A stretch of 64,000 nucleotides of DNA from assembly GCA_950295325.1 (NCBI GenBank), contig OX485806.1, positions 17,794,001-17,858,000 on the forward strand, given 5' to 3'. Made by a program: the position numbers and the translations under genes. The notes below the pieces were generated by a model, which was not told the DNA's origin, searched no databases, and saw nothing but the letters and a program-made list of their open reading frames with translations. Below are positions 11,276-22,530 of the stretch, one piece after another (positions within the stretch are counted from its first letter, which is position 1; each line of letters begins with the position of its first letter). This DNA is from Polytrichum commune. Its lineage: Eukaryota > Streptophyta > Polytrichopsida > Polytrichales > Polytrichaceae.

Positions 11276-12130
11276 TGAATGAACCAAGAAGTTTGGGTTA
11301 GTAGTAAGTCTGGGTTACTGACCCCCCTCCCTCCCTCCCCGCGGGCCCCACAAAGCGGACCCCACCCGTTACAGACCGGGGAATCTAGGCGTGGGAACGG
11401 AGAATAGGTCTGGGGGTCTGTAAGCATGGAATGGCCCACTCCGCTCCGCCGGCACAGACACGGGCACCGGAGGCCGGGTAATAAATGAACGCGGCTGCTG
11501 CTACTAAGCTACCTAGGCCTCTCTACCACTGTACTTAAGTTATATCACGGGGCCATCACAAGCAAGCTACACACACACACATATATTTATATATATATGT
11601 GTATATATTTTGTAGGTGGCTAGTTAACCGCACATATTGAGCTATTTCATTTTCTCCTGGTTAATAATTTTCGCCTGTTCGGTTAGCGATGGCAATTTAG
11701 TTTCCCTTGGCTTAGGTTGACCCGGAGCCTGTTGGTCCGTTACATAGCGGGGCCCATACCCGGCGATGCAAATGGGCCCCACCACCCTCCTTCCTTTTGT
11801 TTGGACTCACTCATAGGTTCCGCCCCCCTACGAGTGGGTTCCTTACACAGGGTAAATTTCCGCCGTCGGATCCAGAGGGGTCGTGTCTGTAAGTGGATCT
11901 GAGCCGTCTATCGTACTCTGCATCGAACGCTGGAGAGTTTCTGGAAGGACTTTCACGCTCGATTATGGTTGGGGTTGGTCCGTTACACAGCGGGAACGGA
12001 TGGGCCCACCGGTGATGTTTAGTGGGTCCCACCACCCGCCTCCTGCCCCTTTTCCTTTGGACTCACTCTTGGGGTTTGGGCTTCCCCCTATAGGCCCCTA
12101 CCCTAGCTAGCTAGCCCGTCTTGGTTACCT
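11276..12130 (+). promoter_or_regulatory. AGO1 upstream region with duplicated promoter block
   Basis: GC content rises sharply here compared with the flanking repeats. A block starting GTTGGTCCGTTACA at 11731 is repeated at 11974 (offset 243 bp). Both copies contain ATGGGCCC, a CCCACCACCC run and TTTGGACTCACTC. A weaker third relative with GCGGGCCCCAC and CCGTTACAG lies at about 11338-11380. TGGGCC motifs match site II/TCP-type elements common in plant housekeeping promoters. No clear TATA box lies close to the presumed start, about 12.13-12.2 kb, which is inferred from the CT-rich start region. Confidence 0.5.
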
Positions 12131-14305
12131 AGCGCTCTCTCTCTCTCTCCTTCCCCCTGCTTCCATCTCCTTCTCTATTTAGCGGCCTGTCTCCCGCCCC
12201 TCTGTTCTCCTCCAGGAACTCGGGCTTTCTGGTTTGTGGTTTCGATCGTTCTTCAAGCGAGTGCCGACGGTGGCTCTTCTTTACTTGTTTCCTTTTCTTC
12301 TTGCTTGCTCAGTTGTTTCTTGTGTGTGTAGAGAGAGAGAGAGAGATAGAGAGAGAGAACGGCGGGCTTCGATTCCCTTCCAGGGGGGCGGGTGTGCACA
12401 CGAGGTGATCGGGTTATATAATATTAGGGGAGCAGAGGGAGGCGATTTGGCGTTTAGTAGACATGCTGGAACTGTGCACCAGCCTCGGAACTGTGCGTCT
12501 TCTTCGTCTACTTCGTTTTGGCGTGGTGGTGGTGTGCACCCGTCATCAGCCGTGGTGTTTGCTTGTGTCGGACGCTGCAACGTAGCCTGCTGCGTTCGTC
12601 GCCGCATTGTTGGACCGAGGTGTGGTTTGCTTCAGTTTGGCCAGTGCGGTGTGTGTCGGAGGGGACGTGAAAGAAATACACGAGTGTAGAGAAGGTGTTT
12701 CTTGGCGAGCGGTTCGGCTTCCGGGCAAGGTTAGACGAGTTTCATAGGTAGGTTGGAGAAAAAGGAGGAGAAGAGGAAGTGAAGGAGGGAGTTTAGGTCG
12801 GGTGGTGTCGATTGGGGGAAGCTGGAGGGGGTGGGAGGAACCATGTCTTTGTGGTGACGCGTGCTGCTTAGGGTTTCGCCTCTTTGTGGTTTTGATTACT
12901 GAGTGTTGAAGTAGGCGGCAATGAGAGAGCAGTGTTGTTGCTGATTGTGGACCCGTTCAATATAAGTCGTCGTCGCACCTACCGTGGTGTCTTTGTTCTT
13001 AAGAGTGTGGTGGTTCCTGGGGTTTTTCGGGTATGCTATTGTCAGCTACCGAGGACGTAGTTGCTAGACAGTCGCTGTTCCTTTCGTGGTGTCTCTCTGT
13101 CCGTTAATTTCCTTCGTTCACCGGTTTGATTATAGATCCTTCTGCCGTGGTGGTGGAGGAAATTGATTGCCATAAATTCCAATTGTGATGATGAATTGAG
13201 TGTGAAGTCCGTAGAGGTCGTCTGTTGCATCCAGCAAGCTTGTGCGAACTATGTTCCGTTTACTTGTAGTGCACGCTATCTTTGTAGTGTTTTGAGGCAG
13301 GTTCTCTCTCTCTCTCTCTCTCTGTCCCTCTCTCTCTCTCTCTCTCCGTCTCTCTTATTTGGTCGTGTGAAACTCGGATAACAGCGTTTTTTCTCAATGC
13401 GAAAGCATTGTGACGTAGGGTTCTGGAGGTCGATGGTTAGTTGGTAACTCGCGCTGGCATACTAGGATGCATTGTGTTGCTCCGGTAAACTGACCATACT
13501 CTTCTCTCATAATGCGCATGAACACGAGCAAATGGTGTTAGTATCGGGAGTGGCTGTTATTTGTTAATGTGGACGGTTATTGGAGAGTACTGGATTGACT
13601 GTCGCTGAAATGAGACTGCGTCTTTTGTAGGGAAGAATTGACTGAGGCTGAGTCTCTCTATATAGCGATAGAAGAAAATCCATGCGTAGTAGTTGGTGGG
13701 GAATGACTCTAGGTCGGGTTATAGTATCTTAGTACAGGATAGACGTGGAGCATTGTTCAATTGATTTGAACCGAATTAGTGGAGGTCTAATTCATAATGA
13801 GGTTCTAATTAAGGTGGTCTTCGATTGATGGGGTAGATCAATCCTTTGGTCAAGTCAACTATACTAATGATGACGTCTAACATTGTCGGTCCCTTGTAGC
13901 CTTTTCGTAAGTAGAAGTGAGTTTTAGATTTGATATTCTGCAGCGTTACGTATTCTGCGTTAGAGGGTGAAACCATCGTTGTAGTTTCTCCGGCTCTTCC
14001 GTCTTACGGAATCCTCTGGTTTGTTCAGATTCTCTTGAATATTGCAGGCCCTTGCGTCGTTGGCTATTTTTGTCCACTTCACGTTCACTTAGAGAAAGGA
14101 GGTCCGGAGGGTTCATCACTTTTTATCGCACGATTCTCTCAAAGACTGTCCATATACTTGCATTCTAACCGCATTCCTTGATTTATTATTATTTTGTAAT
14201 TTTAACACATGTTCTACTATCTTTTCCAGGTGAAGTGGCGATCACATTTCTATTAGCGTGAACATTGTGGACATACGAAATTTGCTTTCAACAGTTTGAT
14301 TAGTC
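12131..14305 (+). other. AGO1 leader with 5'-UTR intron
   Basis: A CT-rich start region (12131-12160) and GA and TC microsatellites (12331-12357, 13303-13348) lie here. An intron ends with a strong acceptor, TATCTTTTCCAG, at 14229. The donor is not settled; GGTAGG at 12748 is one option. The last leader exon, 14230-14305, has no ATG. An in-frame TGA at 14297-14299 precedes the start codon, which supports 14306 as the true start. The 151-codon frame at 12234-12689 has low-complexity content and is not taken as a gene. Confidence 0.55.
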
Positions 14306-17300
14306 ATGCCGAGGAGACGGAAGACCCCGCGGGAGACTGAGGAAGCCAACAGGGCAGAAGCTTCTGCTTCTGGAGAGGCCCCAGTAGCTGTGCCAGGGCC
14401 GGCTCCGAGAGGTACACCACCTGCACCGGTTCCAGGACCACGCCCAGCAGCTCCTCCAGCGGCTCTACCGCAACAACCTCAAGTTCAACAACAACAGCAA
14501 CAAAACCCACAACCACAACTTCCAGCAGGGCCAGCTGCAACAGCACCTATGGCACGGCCACCTGTTCAGCATGTGGGACCTCCTCAACACTATGGTGGTC
14601 AAGGACATGACGAAGCTGGCAGCAGCGGCCCTGCTGGGCGGGGAAGGGGAATGGCAGTTCAAGGAAGAGGGAGGGGCAGGGGTCGTCAATATAATGCACC
14701 TAATTATCCTCAAGCCGGCTCTTTCACTGGAGAACCCTATCGCGCTCAAGGCCCTGATTTCCCTGAAATCCACCAGCAGCAGCAGCAGGGTTATGGAGCA
14801 CCCATGTACGGAAGGCCCTCAAGACCTACCCAGCCTACTATGATGACTCCCAATCGGCCTCCTCAAGCTGGTGGTCGGGGTCCTCCAGCAGTTCAATCAT
14901 ATAGCTCTGGTTCGGGTCCACCTGTACAGATTCCTGCTTCAGTGGCAGGGTATGCGCAGACCACAGTAGTCGAGCAGTTCGGAACCTTAAGTGTAGGACC
15001 TTCCGCGAGCATTGTTCCAGCAGCAGCTCCTATTCATGGTCATAGTCCTCCTCCTCAACCTCTCATACCAGTTTCCAGTAAGGCTCTACGATTTCCCTTG
15101 AGGCCTGGTATGGGACGGACAGGCACGAAATGTATGGTGAAGGCAAATCATTTCTTTGCGGAACTTCCCGACAAAGATTTACACCAATATGATGTATGTG
15201 CTCACTTTCTCTCTGTATTTGTTTGCCGTAGTGTGAGCATGGACTTGTCAGCAGCCTTTGCAACCAATTCTGTTCCATTCTTGCATTGAATTGCTAACTA
15301 CCTGGTCAGTATCCTCAGATATTGGCTTTGATGCACTAGAATATCGGCGAAAATACTTCAATAATTTATAATTGATTGCAACGATAGGACGGACCTGTCT
15401 AGTGCTATTTTTGTGGCTAAGTTTACAATGATATTGAAGGGTGATTGCTGCATTGATACTTTTCTCCTCGCCTTGGTCTTCCTAAGTTCTTGAAGAACAT
15501 GATTATTTGCAGGTTGCGATTGTTCCAGAAGTCACGTCTAGAGGTATCAACAGGGCGGTCATGGAACAGCTCGTGAAGGAGCACAGGGAATCTTCACTGG
15601 GTTCCAGGCTTCCTGCTTATGATGGTCGAAAGAGTCTGTATACAGCTGGGCCATTGCCATTTCAGAGCAGGGAGTTTCAAATTAGTCTCATGGACGAAGA
15701 TGATGGCAGCAATGCTCCAAGGTTTGGGGGTCTGATCCTTTGTTGTCGATTAGCTGAAGTGCCAAAATTAAACAGATCTCTTCTTTTATAAATCTACGAT
15801 CACTGGTTATGTGGTGCACATCAGTGGAATTTGCATCACCTGTTTATTTATGATTCATTGTGCACCTACATTTCATCAGTTGTTTCGACATCCAACAATT
15901 GTATACTGTAATCCTGCTTTCTTGTCTTACTGATTTTGACGTAGCTACGAATTTGTTCTGCTTTGGGTGTAGGAGAGAAAGACCCTTTAAGGTGGTTATC
16001 AAATTTGCTGCTCGAGCAGATCTGCATCATCTTGGGGAATTTCTGCGAGGCCGCCAAGCTGATGCCCCTCAAGAAGCTTTACAAGTCCTTGACATTGTGT
16101 TGAGAGAGCTACCTACACATCGGTAAGAACTACTACTCTGATGTATCAATAATTACTGTCTGTTTACATGCCTCCTTATTTCTGGATGCAAAGAAGCGTG
16201 AATTCAGGGTTTCCTTTTGATGTTCACATTTGCTGTTTCATTAATTTTGTGTTATACAGGTATTCACCTGTGGGCCGCTCTTTCTATTCTCCAAATCTCG
16301 GTACAAGACAGCCTCTAGGCGATGGACTGGAAAGCTGGCGAGGGTTCTATCAGAGTATTCGCCCAACTCAGATGGGCCTGTCCCTTAACATTGGTAACGG
16401 ATCCCTCTTTATCTACACTCTTGGGGCATAGAAGTTATGAGTTCAGTCGAACATCTGAACTTCGTGTGTGTCAAATGACGTTGCTTTCAATTCAGACAAA
16501 TCTACTGGAAGTTGGTTGTATATTTGATATGCATGTGTGAATCTTTTACATTCTTATAAAGGTTAACGGGAGTTCTTTGTTGGTCCTTGTCAGACATGTC
16601 TTCCACAGCATTTATCGAACCGAAAACTGTGATGGAGTTTATAAGGGACCTCCTGAATAAAGAGTTATCTCGTAGCTTGACCGATGCTGATCGAATCAAG
16701 GTGGGTTGCCTAAATATTACTCTACTGCGGTCAGCATGGCACATAATTTTTGAGATTTTTAACGATTACCTTGAGATGTTACATTCAATTAGATCTAAAA
16801 TGTATCTCTCAAGATGTCTGAAATAGATCTGACAAATCAGTTTGTATCACTGATTGTCACAGGGTTTGGAATGAGATTGTGAGATGTGTGAAATTGCTGT
16901 TGACAGATCAAGAAGGCATTGCGTGGAGTGAAGGTGGAGGTTACTCACCGGGGAAGTATGCGGCGCAAGTACCGCATATCTGGACTCACCAATCAGGCTA
17001 CTAATGAGCTTGAGTACGTTTTCTTAGTAATTCCTGTCCTAATTTTCTTGTGACGTTGCGTTTTGGAGTGGCCCAACTGGTACACCACGGGGTTTGGCAC
17101 TTGCTTTTACAAAGAAATGAGTCTTATGGAGCTAACTGTGCATTGTATTGCGCAGATTTCCTGTTGACGAGAATGGAACTTTGAAGTCTGTTACTGACTA
17201 TTTTCGGGAGACCTATGGTTACACTATTCGACATCCATCATTACCATGCCTTCAAGTAGGGAACTCACAGAGGCCCAATTATCTTCCAATGGAGGTCTGC

Positions 17301-20300
17301 AAAATAGTCGAGGGTCAACGCTATTCCAAGCGTTTGAATGAACGCCAAATTACGGCCTTACTCAAAGTGACATGTCAAAGACCTCGGGACCGTGAGAGGG
17401 ATATCCTGCAGGTAATTTTGTCTTTCTTGACATGGTCTAGATGATCATTGGAGGGTCCTATGATTAACCTATTATCTGTTCCTCATTTTATATCTTTATC
17501 CTTTTTTTTCAGCAATTTTTTGATCGTGAGAATCCACTTTTGTGTCTGAAGCCTGTCTTGTTTGGCTATTTGTATTACAGACAGTCAGCCACAATGCATA
17601 CCACCAAGATCCATATGCTCAAGAATTTGGAATTCGCATCAGCAATCAGCTTGCCCAAGTGGAGGCTCGAATCCTGCCAGCACCAAGGGTTTGTTTTCAT
17701 ACTCTGAAGATCTCATGCACAGCTAACCTGTGCAATCCAGATGTCTTATGCATATGATGCAGTTTGTACTTGATTGCTTACTGATAGGTGGCCATGCTTG
17801 TGTGCAGCTCAAGTATCATGATACAGGTAAGGAGAAGGACTGTCTCCCCCAAGTCGGCCAGTGGAATATGATGAATAAGGTAAGTTGTACAGGAAAATTG
17901 GAGTGCCTTATTTGAAATTTGTGACTTGGATCAAGTATCAGTCAGTTAGTAATATTGCTGTTTTGCCTGCTATCATAACAAGATTCTTTATGTTTTGCCG
18001 TGAACCTGCATTCCAGTATTAGTCTAAGGGGGCGTGTACACAACCTGGAAAACATTGAAGAGACATTATGGTTCTTTTTCTGGTGCAGAAAATGGTCAAT
18101 GGTGGAGTTGTCAACAACTGGGCATGCATTAATTTCTCTCGAAATGTACAAGAAAATATTGCTCGGAACTTCTGCTCTGAGCTGGCGCAGATGTGCCAGA
18201 CTTCTGGCATGGTATGCCTCTAAAACATCCTGAATGATTATGGACATATGGATGCGCAACCTGCTTATAAGAGTGTAAGCATTAGGAACAGCCATGTACT
18301 TATTCTGACAGTATTACTTATGCCGGACATCTGTACAGGTGTTCATCAAGGATCCAATTGTGCAAGTGCAAAGTTATCGCCCTGAGCACTCTGACAGAGC
18401 TTTGGTGCATCTTTGTGAGGAAGTCAAGCAGAAGACAAAGGGGAAAGGCTTGGATCTCCTAGTTGCAATTCTTCCTGATAACAATGGCTCCCTTTACGGT
18501 ATGTAATGTCTGACGCTTGGAATAGCGTTGACACTCAACAATGTCTGACGAGTTGATATTCCTTGGTCTGGCTGAACCTTTTATGGATGCATTGTGAGCT
18601 TAATTTTTATCAAATATTCTGTATGGGGTGGTCGTTTATATCTTTGGTATTCGGCCCATGTAGGGGATTTGAAGAAGCAATGTGAAACCGTTCTGGGCGT
18701 GGTGTCACAATGCTGCCTAACCAAGCATGTGTTCAAAATGAGCAAGCAATATCTGGCCAATGTGGCTCTAAAGATCAATGTTAAGGTATGCTCCCCAGGG
18801 ATGGGTCCTTCTTAGTTATGAAGCTTTGTGTGAAATCAGAATTACTGAAACATTTGATTTGCACTACAGAATTTGTTCTCTCATAGCTTGTTGTACTCTC
18901 CTTGTATTCCAGGTTGGGGGTCGCAACACTGTTCTGGTGGATGCATTGACACGGAGAATCCCCCTAGTGAGTGACATCCCCACCATTATTTTTGGTGCTG
19001 ATGTTACTCATCCACATCCAGGAGAAGACTCCAGCCCATCTATCGCTGCAGTAAGTTGATGCCTCAAGTTGAATTGCTTGTGAATTTACACTCATGCTCA
19101 TAGAAGCTTATTGTGAAAACAGGAAGCTAATACGTGTTGTAGTGCGTTGCACTGTTGTCATAGTATGTGGACATCTAAATTATCTGGTAATGTATTGTGT
19201 TAGGTGCTTTATGTTATATACAGACAAACCTGTTTGGCAGATGGATGTATTGTAGTTCTATATACCTTCGTGGCTTTAATTCAGATTGAGGGAATCCATT
19301 TGTCAATCATACTTTCATTCTTTTTGGTGGAACAGAAATCATGGGAGGTCCAGATAGTAGCCTTTTTACACTTGTTCCTATTGGTTTGAAGGTGTGGTAT
19401 TTTAAGGTGATGAATTGTGTTTCTGATTTTAGGTGGTGGCTTCTCAAGATTGGCCTGAGGTTACCAAGTATGCTGGTCTAGTATGTGCGCAAGCCCACCG
19501 CCAAGAGTTGATACAGGATCTTTTTAAAACAACTGTGGATCCTGTGCGTGGAGTACAGACTGGAGGAATGATCAAGTATGCGTTGCAGTAGTTTATATCC
19601 TCGTCCTATGTTTTAAACTGTTGATTTTAATGGCTGGTGCTGTGTGCTTGAGGCTGATCATTGGATATTTATGTGATTCAGAGAGTTGCTGATCTCTTTC
19701 TGGCGAGCTACAGGACAAAAGCCTCTGCGCATCATCTTCTACAGGTTCGACCTTACATTGTTTTTGGTAGCCCCATAAACTTGCGTAGATTCTGTCTAAG
19801 TTGTCATACGTCATACTACAGGCTTTGAAGTTCAAGTTGTGTCAACCTCCAAGCATGGTTCAAACATTTTGTTTGTTTCTGCAGGGATGGAGTTAGTGAA
19901 GGGCAATTTTATCAAGTGCTTCTGTATGAGCTGGATGCCATCCGGAAGGCATGTGCCTCACTAGAGCCAGACTATCAACCGCCTGTAACATTTGTGGTGG
20001 TCCAGAAAAGGCATCACACTCGCCTCTTTGCCAGCAATCACAATGATAACCGTACCACAGACCGCAGTGGCAATATCCTCCCAGGTACAGTGTTCACCAA
20101 TCAACAGGATTTTTACTTCGAATCAATTATGTCTGTAAAGTATCTTGTCTTTATCAAGGAAGAAACACAGGAACTTTCATTGATTATGTGTGGCCCTGTG
20201 AATATGTTGTATCCCTGTGATCTACTGACCTGGGTCTTTCTCTTGTGCCTCTAGGTACGGTTGTGGACTCAAAAATCTGTCATCCGACAGAGTTTGACTT

Positions 20301-21389
20301 TTATCTTTGCAGCCATGCTGGCATACAGGTACATGTTCTACACCCAGCTTGGAATTCTTGACCTATTTCTTCAAAACCACTGTTCATGTATTCAAAGGAG
20401 GTGGAAATAAACGCTTTGTAGACCGCTTCCAGTGTGACACACCAGTACCTAAAGATGATCTTGAATGTTTATGTTTGAGATTTATATCATCCTATCCACC
20501 TCAGAGTAATGTACGAACAATAAAATCATGGAGATACTAGTCCTGGCACTTATGATATTGTTGTTGGCTTTCATGTCAATATTGCAGGGGACTAGTCGAC
20601 CTGCTCACTACCATGTGCTATGGGATGAAAACAATTTCTCTGCAGACAGCCTTCAGTCTTTGACGAACAATCTTTGCTACACGTATGCACCTCCACTATC
20701 GCACTGCTGATACTGGTTCTGGAGTGGCAATATTCATGTCATTGGCAATCAGATTTTCTTTCAAATGATGCGAATTATAATTTATTTCCTGAGGATGGTT
20801 ATGTGTTTGCAGATTTAGAAACAGTGGATGATCTTATCACCTAAAAAATTAACTTTCTGGTCAAGTATGTTCTAATATCAATTACATTCACTAGGTTTGG
20901 TACTAATTTAAGTTCGTAAGCTGATTTTGTTTTCATCTTGATTGATCATCTGCAGATATGCTCGTTGCACGCGATCAGTTTCCATAGGTACGATTTCAGT
21001 GCCCTTGGCTACATATCCTTCTTGACTTCGAACCACGCTGTAATGTCTCAATCAGAAGTCAAACTTGTCAATTTTCCTAAACATGACTTGATGTTCACAT
21101 GTTTTTGGGGTTGCAACGTAGGACCAAAAGTATGACTACTAAAAGTAGCGACTTGTTATGTGCAGTGCCTCCTGCGTATTATGCCCATTTAGCTGCATTT
21201 CGGGCACGATTCTACATGGAGCCGGAGTCATCGGACAGTGGTTCGTTAACCAGCGGCCTAGGTGGGGCAAATCGGAGCATGCTCACTGGTTCTACTGCCG
21301 CTCGCACCAACCGAGTGGCTGGAGGTGCATCTGTGCGGCCCCTTCCACCACTGAAGGACAATGTGAAGAGAGTGATGTTCTACTGTTGA
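14306..21389 (+). CDS. AGO1: AGO1-type Argonaute, small-RNA-guided slicer
   Basis: Core protein of plant RNA silencing: it binds 20-22 nt small RNAs in RISC and cuts matching transcripts. Twenty coding exons: 14306-15193, 15513-15721, 15973-16122, 16260-16393, 16594-16700, 16907-17013, 17156-17411, 17581-17688, 17808-17879, 18089-18211, 18339-18498, 18664-18785, 18913-19050, 19433-19575, 19682-19744, 19885-20084, 20255-20328, 20588-20682, 20956-20987, 21166-21389. All junctions are GT-AG and phases agree, giving 1134 residues (Arabidopsis AGO1 1048). The first 230 residues are Pro/Gln/Gly-rich with GRGRG repeats. The N domain follows from about 250, PAZ about 460-580, MID about 660-790 and PIWI about 800-1110. 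Catalytic residues are D842 (GADVTH), E883 (HRQEL), D928 (YRDGVSEG) and H1068 (YYAHLAAF), so it should be slicer-competent. It ends VMFYC, as AGO1 proteins do. AGO5/AGO10-type paralogues are less likely because of the long N-terminus and overall identity. Confidence 0.95.
14758..14779 (+). promoter_or_regulatory. Position equivalent to the miR168 target site in AGO1 (degenerate)
   Basis: In flowering plants miR168 binds the AGO1 mRNA where it encodes PELHQ. Here the protein reads FPEIHQQ, so the peptide is kept. Against the miR168 sequence as I recall it, codon-aligned pairing has about 13 pairs, two G:U wobbles and six mismatches, including the centre and seed. Regulation by canonical miR168 is therefore unlikely. 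Confidence 0.4.
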
Positions 21390-22290
21390 AGAAGAATGTT
21401 GTCAGGGGGCTTCGCCAGCAGGGTAATGTATTGGTTACGGACATTGTGAGGAGTGATCTAGAGGGTGATTGACCACCTGATGGATTGAGTGAAGACATTC
21501 CATTGTGTAGATTTTGTGTAATCTTTTTGGCATATCTTTGGATCTTATCAGCACATATTTTGTTAGAGGCAGGCTGAACATTTAGATTCCAAAATTTTGA
21601 ACCTAATGTACTATACCAGTGTCACCGTGAAACACTAATTACCGAAGCACTGATCCAACAATCCATTCTAAGTCGATCATGACATAGTCCATATGTGTTT
21701 GTTCGGAGTCTTGCGTTCTGGTGGTCCACAAGTTCCATAGGCTAAGTTCCTGTGGATATTTGCTCCAAGCTCCTGTTTGTAGGAGGTTGAATATGTTGCA
21801 CAGTATCATATTTTGTATACGTCTGGGTTGAGGTTACGCCGAAGGGATATTCTCCTTGGAACACAGATTGTGTTGAAGCCTCCAATTTATGTTGGTTTTA
21901 GGTCGTAAGGACTCTGGATCAAAGCAGATTCGCATCAAGTCAGCGGACTTGTAACTTATTTTGCAAGAAATGTGTATAATGTGCAGCGGAGATGCACCTG
22001 CAAGAACGCATTTCATGATAGGTGTTACGCAACATAACATGGGCATCTTTGTTTTTGTTCCGGCGATCGGAATCATATTAGGGGTGTGTAGGGCCTACTT
22101 GGCCTCCATGCATCCATACGGAATGTAGAATTTAATTTATGTAACCAACTTCCCGGCATGCGGGGAAGCTTCTGGGGCTCTGGAGTCAGGCTTCCCCCAT
22201 GCTTGGATAATGGTCTCCCAGGATAACAGACAAGATCCCTCGACGTGCAGGGCACGACTTCTGCCCAAATTGTAAACAGAATGGCCACTT
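21390..22290 (+). other. AGO1 3' untranslated and downstream region
   Basis: No reading frame of note and no repeat family is recognised for about 0.7-0.9 kb after the stop codon. No canonical AATAAA is visible, so the transcript end is not fixed; plants often use weaker poly-A signals. Confidence 0.4.
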
Positions 22291-22294
22291 TGAA

Positions 22295-22530
22295 CGCATT
22301 GTTGACCTCGTCCGGAACGGAAACTTTCGAGTTTCAGACCTTAGTGCTTGAAAACTTTCCGAACCGGCCGAAGTTACAAGACTTCCGGAAAAAATAACCC
22401 ATCATTTTAGTGAAATCTATGGAATATGCCTCGGTTCATATACGAAACTTTGAAAGATTTCGACATGTTGGACTTGGAATCACTGGGATCTTGACCGATC
22501 ATGCCCAAAAGTCACCCCGGACACTGTTTC
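22295..22530 (+). repeat. Dispersed repeat R, single copy (22 kb)
   Basis: A diverged copy of the unit amplified at 40.2-41.0 kb. Order of blocks: AAGTTACAAGACTTCCGG, CATCATTTTAGTGAAATC, GGAATATGCCTCG, GATTTCGACATGTTGGACTTGG. It keeps the P1BS-type motif GAATATGC at 22422-22429. Confidence 0.6.

Noticed and set aside
12234-12689. 151-codon frame with a hydrophobic start in the AGO1 leader
   Set aside because: Made of low-complexity (GA)n and GC-rich leader sequence with Arg-Glu repeats; no domain. At most an upstream frame in an unspliced leader.
14304-14773. 80- and 102-codon frames on the - strand within AGO1 exon 1
   Set aside because: They are complements of the Pro/Gln/Gly-rich AGO1 N-terminus; biased codons leave the other strand open.
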